DNA of 64,000 nucleotides from Hemicordylus capensis (taxonomy: Eukaryota > Chordata > Lepidosauria > Squamata > Cordylidae). The DNA is taken from assembly GCF_027244095.1 (NCBI RefSeq), contig NC_069661.1, positions 16,440,001 to 16,504,000 on the forward strand. The letters run 5' to 3'. The notes beneath the pieces were generated by a model, which ran no database searches, was not told the DNA's origin, and saw only the letters and a program-made list of their open reading frames with translations. The position numbers and the translations under genes are program-made. Shown one piece after another: positions 1 to 10,180 of this stretch (positions are counted from its first letter, which is position 1; each line of letters starts with the position of its first letter).

Positions 1-360
1 GAGTAGAGATGCGGAAATTGCTCCCCCACCCCCCTCTGCACTCAGTCTGTTGCGTAAAGAAGCCTTCAGAGCAGGTGAATATTAGACATCCAGACTAACT
101 CTGCACTTGTGCAAACATGTTGCAGCAGTGCACAGATGTGGTGTTAGCTAGTTCCACTCAGTCTAGAGCTTCCTTTCCAGCAGACGAGAGTGCCCTTGCA
201 CAAACGGGGACATGTTCCTCGTGTGAAACACCTTCCTCAACCCATATATATTGCTGGGAGTGAAGGAAAGCTGCTTGCTATCCTTGCTGCACTAGCACAA
301 TGCTCGTGCAAGTGGACCAAAGAGTGTGCACAACTTTGAGCATCTGCTCAGCGACATGAC
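1..360. other. Decayed MITE-like sequence
   Basis: No gene seen. Around 83-105 lies a stretch resembling the end of the GACATC-type MITEs found later in the window (48.3, 54.7 and 57.2 kb): it reads AGACATCCAGACTAA. The following 250 bases contain the same kind of short inverted words (tgcac/gtgca, ttgtgcaa) as those elements. A decayed copy is plausible, but I cannot fix its ends. Confidence 0.3.
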
Positions 361-470
361 TTTGTTGGCAAGGGTCTTTCTCAGCCTTGCTTGGAGATGC
401 CTGGGGCTGAGCATGGCATCTTCTGCAGGCCAAGCTGATATTCCACCACTGAGCTACGCCCCATTCCGAG
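361..470 (-). repeat. tRNA-like module of SINE, fragment
   Basis: On the minus strand this resembles the tRNA-like part of the window's main SINE: a GTAGCTCAGTGG-type A box (plus-strand ccactgagctacgcccc at about 449-465), then the downstream block with ggcatctccaag-like sequence at 385-400. The tail is missing. It is a degraded fragment. Confidence 0.55.
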
Positions 471-1664
471 ACTCACAACCAACAACACATGCATAGGTTT
501 GCATGTGTAAACCTTCACTCCTTTTCCACCAAAAACAATTTTTCTTCTCATGTGCAAATGTATGGAGGATTTAATGGATTAATCCAAGAGTTCTCAAAAG
601 GCCATTCTCAAAAGTACAATGAGTGTTGTAGTCTGACAACACCTGGGGGTCCAAGTTTGAGAATCCTGAATTAATCCATTAAACTCACATGATTAATTCA
701 CTGGAATGACAGCCCTACTATTTAGCCAGGAGAGCCAACTAGAAAGGCTGAAGCTCAGCACCCATTGCCAGAGTTCCCCTATAGCTGGATCTGACCAGCA
801 AACATTTCCTGTTTACTTCATTTAAATGTTTCGTTCTGGGGTTTGTGACATTAAAAGAGCCGATTGCTTTCAAGCTGAAATCTCTTTGCAGTGGACCTGA
901 CAGATCATGCTCCTCAACCACTTTGTTTTTCTGTTCCCAGCCCTTTTGGCAAAGTCTCTGAATCAAAGAACAAACATTCATATGGCACTAGTTAGCATTG
1001 TTTTCCTCCCCAGAGAAGCGTGGGGGAGAGGAACAATTGTCAGATCCATGCAGGCTCAGTTCTGAGTGGTGAACACATTCTTTCCTTTGATAGATTCAGG
1101 AGATCACATTTTTCAGATGCCATATCCTGCTAAAAAGTTGGCCTTGCCAGAAAAGCATCTGTGGCGTATTGATCCCAAAAGCAGGTGTTCAAAGCCGAAG
1201 TCAAAAGTTCCATTCATTTTACAGATCGAACTGTAAAATGTGAGCCTGGAAGACAATTAGGGAGTGCATATTATTGTTGACCTTAGCTGGAATAACTATC
1301 GGGTGAAATCCTCGACCTGTGCAGATGTTACAATTTTCATGAACAGCCAACACAAGGAGGGGCGAATGGGGGTCTGCCATCTAGCTGTGGGCCCCATGTT
1401 GACATGCCTCTGGCCACGTCCCCTGGCATGTTCAGTGCTTGCTTGCAGAGGCAAGAGCTCAACACAGAGAGACTGGCTGGCAAACCGTGCAATGTTCCAT
1501 GTGCTTTTTAATGAAATGTGTGTGCACTCTTGTACAAACACACAAATCTGCATGATGGGTGGCTACTGGAAATCATGGCCATCTATTGCACAACTACATT
1601 TGTGCAATGTTTGCGTTTTACCAGGAAGCCTTCACATGAAGGTGTGGCTAGTGCCCCACCAGTA
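471..1664. other. Mostly unique non-coding DNA
   Basis: No convincing gene. The only repeat-like piece is at about 625-672, where a sequence ending in ccaagtttgagaatcctga matches one arm of the fold-back hAT hairpin that is intact at 20.9-21.1 kb. The open frames here are short, lack family signatures and look like chance. Confidence 0.5.
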
Positions 1665-1667
1665 GCG

Positions 1668-1930
1668 GTCAGGACGGGGGCGGTAAATGAGCACAGATGC
1701 AGAACGCAGTCCAGCGCTCCTCACTCCGGCTGCTTCACTCTACCTTCTCTCTCTTGCCCGCCACTGTGTTAACCCTTGGCAACAAGAGTGAATAATCAGC
1801 CCATACACCTGGGGTTAATGTGGTGGTGGGAGAGAGAAGGCAAAGTGAGGTGGCCAAGGCAGGGAGTGGAGAGTGGAAACGAGCCACACAAGCGGCTCAT
1901 TTATTCCCCCTGCTTCACCTGCCCCCTCTG
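1668..1930. mobile_element. Inverted-repeat MITE, TAAATGAGC type
   Basis: The outer parts are inverted: GGTAAATGAGC at 1682-1692 against GCTCATTTATTCCCCC near 1896-1911. An inner inverted pair has GTTAACCC against GGGGTTAA. The same arrangement recurs at 23.4-23.8 kb, so this is a repeat family and not chance. No coding capacity. The superfamily is not clear from the ends. Confidence 0.55.
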
Positions 1931-1971
1931 AGTCCCACTGCCACTTTATGCATGTTTCCTTGGGAGTGAAT

Positions 1972-2415
1972 GAGGTGGGTCTCACAATTGGTTAGCTCGC
2001 TCTCCCTGCAGATGGTCCCTGCTGCAGCCCTGGGCGGCCTAATCAGCCGCCCACATGACTGCTAGCTCCGTCACAGAGCCGGCGGGGGCTGCGGGGATCG
2101 GGGGTCGCATGGCCCCTGGAAGTTCCAGAGTATGCTGGAGAGACCCCCAAGCCGGGAGGCTGCTTTTTAGCCTCCCGGTTGGGAGCCTCCTCATGAGTTG
2201 CCGTGGTACGGAGCCGCACCGCGGCAACACACGATCCAAAAGCCCGGGTTAACGGAGCACTTGCTCCGCTAAACTGGGCTTAGGGGAGGGGTAGTTAAGC
2301 GGGTGACCCACTTAGGAGAAACCGGACTTGCCTGTGAGCCCGGTGGTTCTCATGGTCTGGCAAAATCAGGCTAGGCTCCCTTAGCCCAATTTTGGCAGAC
2401 CGTGAGAATAGCCTC
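1972..2415. mobile_element. Hairpin-chain MITE (GAGGC family), copy 1
   Basis: A 444-bp GC-rich element runs from GAGGTGGGTCTCAC to GAGAATAGCCTC and is flanked by the trinucleotide AAT on both sides (1969-1971 and 2416-2418). Inside lie successive hairpins: 2031-2053 (TGGGCGGC/GCCGCCCA), 2152-2178 (CCGGGAGGCT/AGCCTCCCGG), 2198-2226 (TTGCCG/CGGCAA), 2241-2280 (a nested stem with GGAGC/GCTCC in the loop) and a terminal one at about 2351-2406. No open frame of note. The 3-bp duplication fits PIF/Harbinger, CACTA or Academ better than hAT, but the superfamily is open. Confidence 0.75.
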
Positions 2416-2499
2416 AATGTCTTTGATTTCAGCTGAACTCACTTGCGAATAAACACTCTTAGGAATGCAATGCCAGGGTCAAACTACATGTTTGGGTGG

Positions 2500-2757
2500 G
2501 TAAAGGTAAAGGTAAAGTGTGCCATCGAGTCAGTGTCGACTCCTGGTGCCCACAGAGCCCTGTGGCTTTCTTTGGTAGAATACGGGACGGGTTTACCATT
2601 GCCTCCTCCTGCGCAGTATGAGATGATGCCTTTCAGCACCTTCTTATATCGCTGCTGCCCGATATAGGTGCTTCCTATAGTCTGGGAAACATAACAGCAG
2701 GGATTTGAACCAGCAACCTCTGGCTTGCTAATCAAGTCATTTCCCCGCTGCACCATT
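2500..2757 (-). repeat. Sauria-type SINE, copy A
   Basis: Read on the minus strand it starts with a tRNA-like head carrying a B box (GGTTCAAATCCCTG, plus-strand 2699-2712), followed by the conserved middle that contains CCCGATATAGG-type sequence. It ends in a BovB-like tail with GAGTCGACACTGACTCGATGG and the terminal ACTTTACC repeat (2500-2520). Length and order match the squamate Sauria SINE, which uses BovB reverse transcriptase. A second copy lies at 11.65-11.9 kb and a BovB LINE tail at 38.4 kb. Confidence 0.85.
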
Positions 2758-2760
2758 GGA

Positions 2761-3945
2761 TGAATACATGCTTAATATTAATGACTTTGTTTTCATTCTT
2801 AACCAAATAGCAGTGGGAGGGACCTTCCCCATGAATCAGGACCAGGCAAGTGGGGAGGTTCTTTTACCCCTTGCCCCTAACATGGTCCTCATATGGAACA
2901 CAGACAAACCCCAGGTGGCTACTATTTGCCTCTGAAAGGAAGTTCCCCTTAATTCCCACTAGGAGCTTCCCTTCCAAGGCAAATAGTAGCTGTGGCGTGA
3001 CCTAATCTGGCCTGCAGAGGAGGAAGAGGTTAAAAGATCTCCAGCACAGTAGTTCTCAGCAGCAATATTATGTTCTAGCTGGGATCTGTGAGTGGGGGTA
3101 GGGTGTTCTATTTTCCTCAGCAACAAAGTGTTACTGTCCATTGTTAATTTTTCCACAGCAGACATGCTGGTGGGGAAAAGCTGTTTGGATCTTCCACAAC
3201 TGAGTGACAACTGTTCATTCCATCATGGGCAATAAAACGAGAGACTGCAAAAGCCCAGATATCTTCTTTTTAATTCCAAAACATCTAAGCACTTTATAAA
3301 CCTTTACCCAGCCGTCAGCTCCATAAAATAAAACCCCAACCGGTGGGTTGTTGTTTTTAACCACTTTGCTTCTAAGTTGTCCTAATGAAGTTTCTTTGAT
3401 ACAAGAATTTGCAACTTTATGTTTGTTAGATCACTGAAAATTAACACACCACAGTGTAGTTACCATTTCCAATAAAAATAAAAAGGCTCTGCTACTATAA
3501 TGAGATGTTCATGCATGGTGGCACTGGAATATAAACTCAGTTTTTTATTATATATGTTAGCCATGGTAAATGAAGTGAGGCAGGGCTAAATTCATTATAT
3601 ACAAGCTCGTCGGTGCATCTCACAAATAACAGGCCTTAAACATTTCCATCAGAAAATCTATTTCCTTGTATTGCTAACAGCCGTTAACTGGGGATGGATG
3701 ATCATTCCACTGAGATAGTGGAACCTCCGGGTAGTTTAGCAGCATTGCAAACATTTGGAGAGGTAAGGCAATTAAAGATTGTTTGTGTACTGTTGGGTGG
3801 CTGAGTGGTTAAATGCACTCCCAGAACATGTAAAAGGGAGACGTGATATTCATAATTGTTGCTGCTGGTTTATCATTGGTCCAGCTGCTAGCTGAGATGC
3901 ATAATATGCACAAGATGCATATTGGAGGGGTGGTCTGGAGACCAC
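2761..3945. other. Unique non-coding DNA
   Basis: Nothing recognisable as a gene or repeat, apart from a perfect short palindrome at 3929-3946 (GGTGGTCTGGAGACCACC) just before the next SINE. Composition becomes AT-rich after 3240. Confidence 0.5.
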
Positions 3946-3946
3946 C

Positions 3947-4750
3947 ATAGGAACATAGGAAGCTGACTTATACAGAGTCAGACCCTTGGTCCATCTAGCT
4001 CAGTATTGTCTACACAGACTGGCAGGAGCTTCTCCAAGATTAGAACATAAGAACAGCCCTGCTGGATCAGGCCCAAAATCAAATCTAGCATCCTGTTTCA
4101 CACAGTGGCCCACCAGATGCCACTGGAAGCCTACAGGCAGGAGCTGAAGGCATGCCCTCTATCCTGCTGTTACTCGCCTGCAACTGGTATTCAGAGGTGT
4201 CCTGCCGCTGAGGCTGGAGGTGGCCTGTAGCCCTCAAACTAGTAGCCGTTGATAGACCTCTCCTCCATGAAGTTATCCAAACCCCTCTTAAAGCCATCCA
4301 AACTTTTAGCCAACACAAGTTGATTATGCGTTGTGTGAAAAAGTACTTCTGTTTGTTGGACCTAAATTTCTTAGCAATCAATTTCATGGGATGATCCCTG
4401 GTTCTAATGTTATGTGTGTAAGAGAGAAATTTCTCTCTATTCACTTTCTCTACACCATGCATGATTTTATAGACCTCTATCATGTCTCCCCGCAGTCATT
4501 CCCCCACCCCACAAACTGAAAAGGTTACAGGCAGGAGTGTTTCTCAGCTCTATCTTGGAGATGCCACAGAGGGAACTTGGAACCTTCTGCATGCAAGCAT
4601 GAAGGTGCTCTTCCCAGAGCGGCCCCATCCCCTGAGGGGAATGTCTTACAGTCCTCACACAGGTAGTCTCCCATTCAAATGCAAACCAGGGTGGAGATTG
4701 CTTAGCAAATGGGACAACTCATGCTTGGTACCACAAGACAAGCTGTCCTC
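3947..4750 (-). repeat. 5S-tRNA chimeric SINE, split by CR1
   Basis: The SINE tail (gaacataggaagctg, 3950-3964) through ctccaag (4033) is on the left, and the rest, from ggttacaggcaggag (4523) to the 5S-like head (accacaagac near 4730-4740), is on the right. Between them sits a CR1 fragment at 4042-4520. The two SINE halves join in register, so the CR1 landed in an existing SINE. A weak 6-bp duplication (aagatt/aaggtt) flanks the insert. Confidence 0.8.
4042..4520 (-). mobile_element. CR1 LINE 3' end, inside a SINE
   Basis: Minus-strand CR1 3' region: it begins (3' end) with agaacataagaacagccc and continues through gatgccactggaagcc, cctctgaggctggagg-like and tgcattgtgtgaaaaag sequence to the part with cacaccatgcatgattt. 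The same sequence recurs at 17.5, 20.7, 23.5 and 35.6 kb. It is 5'-truncated, as usual for CR1, and has no protein-coding part. Confidence 0.85.
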
Positions 4751-4813
4751 CCCATCTCGCCATCTCTAGGGGTGATGTGTAATTTCTTGTTCTGAGCAGA
4801 TTTGCTTAAATAA

Positions 4814-5027
4814 GCCAGCGTGGTGTAGTGGGAGTGCCAGACTAGGACTAGGGAGACCTGAGTTCAAATCCCCATTCAGCCATGATACTTGCTGGGTGAT
4901 TCTGGGCCAGTCATTTCTCTCTCAGCCTAGCCTACTTCACAGGGTTGTTGTGAGGAGAAACTCAAGTATGTAGCACACTGCTCTGGGCTCCTTGGAGGAA
5001 GAGCGGGATATAAAATATATAATAATA
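4814..5027 (+). repeat. CORE/MIR-type SINE
   Basis: Starts with a tRNA-like head (GTGGTGTAGTGG A box at 4819-4830, GAGTTCAAATCCC B box at 4860-4872). It continues into a core like the MIR family: gctgggtgattctggg, ccagtcatttctctctcag, cacagggttgttgtgagg. It ends in gcgggatataaa. A second copy is at 45.4 kb and an older one at 47.2 kb. Known family type; the host-specific subfamily name is not determined. Confidence 0.85.
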
Positions 5028-5126
5028 TGAATGTGAGCCCTTTGAGGACAGGGAGCCATCTTGTTTGTTTTATTTCTCTTTGTAAACCGCCCTGAGCCAT
5101 TTTTGGAAGGGCGGTATAGAAATCGA

Positions 5127-5162
<36 letters not shown>
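5028..5162 (+). mobile_element. LINE 3' tail with (AAT)n
   Basis: The sequence tgtaaaccgccctgagcc...gggcggtatagaaat is the typical short 3' end of L2/CR1-group LINEs in squamates; the cgccct and gggcgg words can pair. It ends in a pure (AAT)n run at 5128-5162. Only the tail is present, abutting the CORE-SINE upstream. Confidence 0.7.
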
Positions 5163-5163
<1 letters not shown>

Positions 5164-5513
5164 CCACTTTTCCTCTGCTCATAGCAGTGTACATCTTCAC
5201 AAAAAGCAAATAATAATCACATTTTTAAAAATTAAAAATCAGAATGGAAGAACAATGTCATAAAACAATGTGATTCCTCAGGTGTCCCAAACAGCTGGAA
5301 GGGTGCCTTTTGCACCCCTTCTGAAAGGATGGAGGGAATGACTTACACTAATTGAGCAGGCACTGTTTCTCCCGTCCTGTAGGGTTGGAGTTACATTCAG
5401 GTGATCAGGGCTCAACTGCACGTGTCTTTCAGGAGGATTCCTGTTACCAGACACAGAGCAGGAGTTGTGCTTCTTTTCTCAAACTCACATAATCGCCACA
5501 GGAAACAATCTGG
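5163..5513. other. Unclassified non-coding DNA
   Basis: No gene and no repeat I can name. The sequence ctgtagggttggagttac at 5380 does not match anything else in the window. Confidence 0.4.
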
Positions 5514-5596
5514 AGGAGAGTTGGTCTTACAGTAATGAGTAGGAATTGTCCCATTTGCTAAGCAGAGGTGTTCGTTTGGATGGGTGGCTACATGCT

Positions 5597-6048
5597 GAGG
5601 CTATTCTTACGATGGGGGGAAACCGGGCTAAAGAAGCCCAGCCCTGTTTTTCCCCATCGTGAGAACCAGCGGGCTTGCAGGCGATCCCGGTAGTTCCCTG
5701 GTGGCTAGCCCACCAAAGCAGCCCTCCCCTTAGCCCAGGTTAGCAGAGCGAGCATTCGGCTAACCCAGGTTTCCTGGTCGTGTGACTCCGCGCCATGGCA
5801 ACACATGAAGAGACCCCAGGTTTGTAGGTCTCTCCAGGATGGATGCCCTTTGTGCTCACGTGGGGCATCCTGGAACTTATGGGGGCCACGTCGCCCCTGT
5901 CGGCTCCATGATGGAGCCGGCAGTCATGTAAGCGGCCAATCCGGCCTCCCAGCTACGAGCGGCTGCTCATCTGCGGAGAGAGCAGGCTAAGCCCACTCTC
6001 CCCGCAGAACCCCCTACAGCGCTTCACACCGATTGTGTGAAGTGCCTC
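5597..6048. mobile_element. Hairpin-chain MITE (GAGGC family), copy 2
   Basis: Runs from GAGGCTATTCTTACGATG to GTGTGAAGTGCCTC, 452 bp, with GCT on both sides (5594-5596, 6049-6051). The left end alone folds: TTCTTACGATGGGG pairs with CCCCATCGTGAGAA at about 5649-5662. The right end alone also folds: GCTTCACAC/GTGTGAAGT at 6021-6043. It sits between the 5S head and the linker of a SINE. Confidence 0.8.
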
Positions 6049-6100
6049 GCTGTCTGTTGTAAAATATTCCCATTAGGGGATGGGGCCGTAGGCTACGTAG

Positions 6101-6534
6101 CAGGGGTGTAACTATAATAGGGCAAGGGGAGACAGTTGTCTGGGGGCCCACTGCCTTGGGGGGCCCCCAGAGGCAAGTCACATGACTGACTCCCCAGCCG
6201 TGCACCCACGGGGCTTCCTTCAGTTGTATTCATCCTCCGAAATTGATGTGTTAAGACCCGGTGCTACCAGAACAGTATGTCTTTCTCTAGTACCATTAAA
6301 TGACTTGCGCCATCCACAATTTACAAAACCTTTTAAAAATAATTTAGGATGATGTTCTATTGTGAATATATATATATATACACACACATACACACACACA
6401 CACATTACTATGTTTTTTGTTACCACTATTCAGCCTCATTTAAAATTTCTTTACTTCATGATCTGAGCTTCAGTGAAGGGGGGCCCATTTTAAAATCTTG
6501 TCTCTGGGCCCACTCCAACCTTGCTATGCCCCTG
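6101..6534 (+). mobile_element. hAT MITE with perfect 8-bp TSD
   Basis: Ends CAGGGGTGTAACTATAAT and CTTGCTATGCCCCTG; the 8-bp duplication CTACGTAG is exact at 6093-6100 and 6535-6542. Length 434 bp, non-coding. Its two ends match the two ends of the 1.2-kb element at 17.6-18.8 kb in reverse order, so both belong to one family. Contains a (TA)n(CA)n run at 6365-6404. Inserted in the tRNA A box of a SINE; the target site is itself a palindrome. Confidence 0.9.
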
Positions 6535-6783
6535 CTACGTAGCTCATTTGTGGAGCATCTGACTGCATGCAGAAGGCCCCAGTTTCAATCCATGGCATCT
6601 CCAGGTAGGGTTGGAAAAGACTCCTGCCCGTAACCTTGGAGAAGCCATTGCCAGTCAGCATAGACAATACTGAGCGAGAGGGACCAGTGGACCAGTATAT
6701 GGCAGCTTCCTGTGTTCCTGCAATTAGCATTCCCCTCAAATAGACTACCCATCTAGTAGTGCTGGCTATTGTTCTCCCTAGGG

Positions 6784-6881
6784 CAAATACTACAACTCCC
6801 ATCATCCCCAGCCACAGTGGCTCGAGGATGATGGAAGTTGTAGTTCAACAACATATGGGGACTCCGGTTTGAGAACCCCTG
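6784..6881. mobile_element. Fold-back hAT hairpin, short copy
   Basis: Contains tacaactcccatcatcccc facing ggatgatggaagttgtag and ends ggtttgagaacccctg. The 8-bp CCCTAGGG flanks it exactly (6776-6783, 6882-6889). It is a left-truncated relative of the near-perfect hairpin at 20936-21071. Non-coding; 8-bp duplication points to hAT. Confidence 0.8.
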
Positions 6882-6889
6882 CCCTAGGG

Positions 6890-9560
6890 ACAAAAACTGA
6901 TTAAGTAAGCACAAGGTGATTGATCATCTTTTTAGCTGATAATAAAATATAATCATCTGATTATATTTAAAGAAAATTGACATCACCAAAAATTCAATAC
7001 GGATGATTTGCTGAGATACCAAAGGAAGTGAGAGGTTTTTTAAATTTGAACAAACAACAACTCCTGGTCCTGGCTTGAAGGAATGATAAACGTAAAGCAA
7101 TGGATTTTCCTGTTATTGCAATTACAGGAGACACAAAATAGCCTAAACAAACACAGACTTATTGTATGCGCTCTTAATTGGCAGCCCCTACCAAGTTCAG
7201 ATTTGCCTTCAACAATGGCTATGATCCAGCACTGTTAGAAATGTGCAAATCTACTGAAATCAGTGCCTTTAAATGTGTCTAACTCTGTCCTAGGGACTGT
7301 GGTCTTTAGTTGACAAACTGAACAATTAACCCAATTATAGCTTAAAGTCTTGGCTCACCCCTTTGATACTCAGCAGAATATTTGGGATATCCCCCACCCC
7401 TCTTAGATCTTATTTCCGGAGCATGCATGGTTCTACCATGATGATGCCAACAAACCAAAGATGACATAATGGAAGGCCAAGTGCATCTTGGCTCTGGTTC
7501 CATTAGGTAAAACCAACCATGTTCCACCACTAGTTAGCATGTGCATAAATTCTGAATTAATCACAGCATAATAAAATCCACTAAGCCTTGGTTGTTAATT
7601 TTGTACTGAGTGTGCATTCCGTTGTTTATTCTCATTCCTCCTGATAAGGTCCATTGTCTCTAATATTGCTTTGTAGAGTGGGCGAGATAAATCAATGGTA
7701 TTTAGGTTTTCCAGCCATCTGGTCTGGCATCCATCCCAAAATCAATTTTTAAAGTTGGGCACAGTTCATGTATTTTGCTTTGTAATCGAGAACATCTTGG
7801 CAGGGGCCCGAAGGGTGGGGGAGACAGAATGGAACAAATACCTACCCATCACACTTAAGGAATCAATCATTTCGTAGATATTGTACTATATACTCCACAC
7901 ACTTTCATTCCTGGCAGGCTGGGCTGTGTCTGGTGCATGTTCAAGGGCTACATGACAGTCTTCTCTGTTTTATTTTTTTTAAATTGGATCCCTACATGGT
8001 TCTTGAGTGCTTTGTACTGAAAATTTGCCCTTCAATGAAACATGTGGGCAGGCCTCGTTTCAGACATACTATTCCCTTGCTTTGTTGTTAGCCCCGAGAA
8101 GCTGTTCATCTCTGACTCATGTATCCATTAAGTACCCTTCTCCTCTCATTATAAAACTATCCTGTGGAGCCAAGGCAATTGTTTTTAAGAGGTGCTGTTA
8201 TAATAATGAAATTGAATGCAATCAGAAGCCAGGGCACTACAGACGCAGATGGGGGAAAATATATCTATTGTCTACTATCAGTGTCTTTAAATAATTTAGC
8301 ACACTCGCTGCCAAGAAGGCAACATGGCCTTAAGCGCAAAAACAATTAAATCATTTTCATTCTTTAAAAATGGAGAGAAGAATGAAATGCTACTTCAAAC
8401 GCCATAAACAGTATTTTCTGTGACACTGCAATTTTTGGGAGGAAAGCGGTGTTTAAAAAAGTTTCAAGCGGAAATTATCACCCAAACCTTCTTGCACATC
8501 TGCTCACTCCATCAAGAACTCACATTTGGTCAGAAGGAAACAGTCAGTGACATTTAATGATCAGAAAGAAATGGTCCAAAGGAAAATATTTAATCTAGGG
8601 AGTGCCGTTTCAGGTTTCAGTGGGTGGATGGCAAAGAGATATTTCTCTCTACAAAATCTGAGGGGCAGGGATTCACAGCTGGATCCAAAGGCTTGCTCTT
8701 GAATTAATACATGATTAAATTGCAAATAAATAAATAAAATAAAATAAAACAGCCAGTGCATTATAAGTATAATCATTGTGGTTACATTTTATGCTGCATA
8801 ATGAACATAACAATGCAATCGACACAGGCCAAACTCACCTTTTAGTAGAGAGAGAAGGCCACTTAATTGTTTATAACAATAGTTGCTGGCAGTGGTTGCA
8901 GATGTTACACTTACCTTGTGATGTTTGGCCTCTTCATTTGATCTTTGCATTCATTTGCAAAGTATGTCATGTGCAGATGACACATTGAGTTTCCTGCTTT
9001 CCACCTCAAAAATTCACATCATGAATTCTGTCATACTCTGGCATATTTGGTTTCTCTCATAACATTATGTTCATTTGTATTATGATCACACTGGACCCTG
9101 CTGGGTAGACATCCATAGCTAGCCCGCTCGAGTAGTTTGTTCAGCTGCCAGAATGGCTAATAATTCAGAGACTATCTAGGCTTATAAGTCTCTATGGTTG
9201 TCCATAGAACACTGGCACCTCTCATGGAACCCCTTTATTCCTCATCCCCAGCTTAAATGAAGTGTATGCATGTGGCACTTGCTTTCCTTGATGGAGTCGA
9301 AATTGGGAACAGTGAGCTTGGACACCAAATTCCCCAGTTCAGAATATGGCATGGAATTTTGAGCTGGACCTGAATTCTCTCGAATTTTCAGAAGGATGTG
9401 TTATTTTTGCAAAACCTGAGACATTGAAATTCCAATGTCTCTCATTTGAATTCATTGTACAAGGAGGTATTGGAAACTCTGTTCTCCAGGTTCCCTGACA
9501 ACAATCTTGGGAATATGATGGGAAGAAACTGTCTGCAGGTATTTTTTTAAAAAGGAGTCC
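6890..9560. other. Unique, AT-rich non-coding DNA
   Basis: About 2.7 kb without a recognised gene. I see only an A-rich (AAATA)-like run at 8724-8750. A lysine/arginine-poor mix of short frames shows no family signature. No repeat of the window's main families is visible. Confidence 0.55.
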
Positions 9561-10177
9561 TTGAATGCTGATTGAAACCCTCCAAACTAGCAAGGCCTGC
9601 TGGTGCTCCCTCATCTCCTTGTCAGGATATGCTTGGGATGCAGGAGGTTCCAGGAAGGGCTGAGGCTGAGCTCCCCCAGCCATGGTTTTCTCTTATCCCC
9701 CCTCACACACACACACCCCACACACCTTTTAGTGTTATGGAACTAGAAAGAAGCCCTGGATACAAAGAAGAGATTTTAAAAATACAAATAGGATACCCAC
9801 TAGTGGTGATGGATAACCAAATGGAAACATGCATTGTCAACAATGCTTCAGAAAATCTCCATCCATGTCACTCCATCCATCTAGGGCTCCCTCCCTCCAT
9901 CCATCCAGGGCTCCTGAAAATCTCCATCCATCCAGGACTCCCTGAGCTTCAGCCCCTTGAGATACAGAAGGTGGAGCCAAGGGTGGAGTTTGGTGGGATA
10001 GAGGGGGAGCCTGGTGGTACCTGGAGAGACCCCCGGTGGCCTGGTGGCACCATGTCAGGGGCAAAGGTCAGCAACTGGCTGGTCAAAGAAAGGCTCTTGT
10101 TGTGAGAACTGGTTGTGCCTGGGCCTCAAGGATGGAGCCTGGTTTTCCAATGGAAAAACCTCGCAAGCCAAGCAGAA
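9561..10177. other. Non-coding DNA with small tandem words
   Basis: No gene recognised. A (CA)-rich stretch lies at 9703-9726, and a short imperfect tandem repeat of ctccatccatccaggg words at 9858-9942. The open frames that cross this repeat are repetitive by composition and are not evidence of a protein. Confidence 0.5.
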
Positions 10178-10180
10178 ACT

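Larger units (their letters stand above)
5514..6719 (+). repeat. 5S-tRNA chimeric SINE, split twice
   Basis: Three segments join in register: the 5S-like head 5514-5596 (TTTGCTAAGCAGAGG, then GGATGGGTGG), the linker 6049-6100 (aaatattcccattagggg, then ggggccgtag) and 6543-6719. The third segment holds the rest of a tRNA-like module (B-box-like AGTTTCAATCC at 6580-6590), the body and the tail ending gcttcctgtgttcct. The A box TAGCTCATTTGTGG is read across the second insertion. Inserts are a hairpin-chain MITE (TSD GCT) and a hAT (TSD CTACGTAG). This copy shows most clearly that the SINE carries both a 5S head and a tRNA module. Confidence 0.85.

Noticed and set aside
2699-2720. Functional tRNA gene
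   Set aside because: The B box belongs to a Sauria SINE; no cloverleaf with an acceptor stem can be formed.
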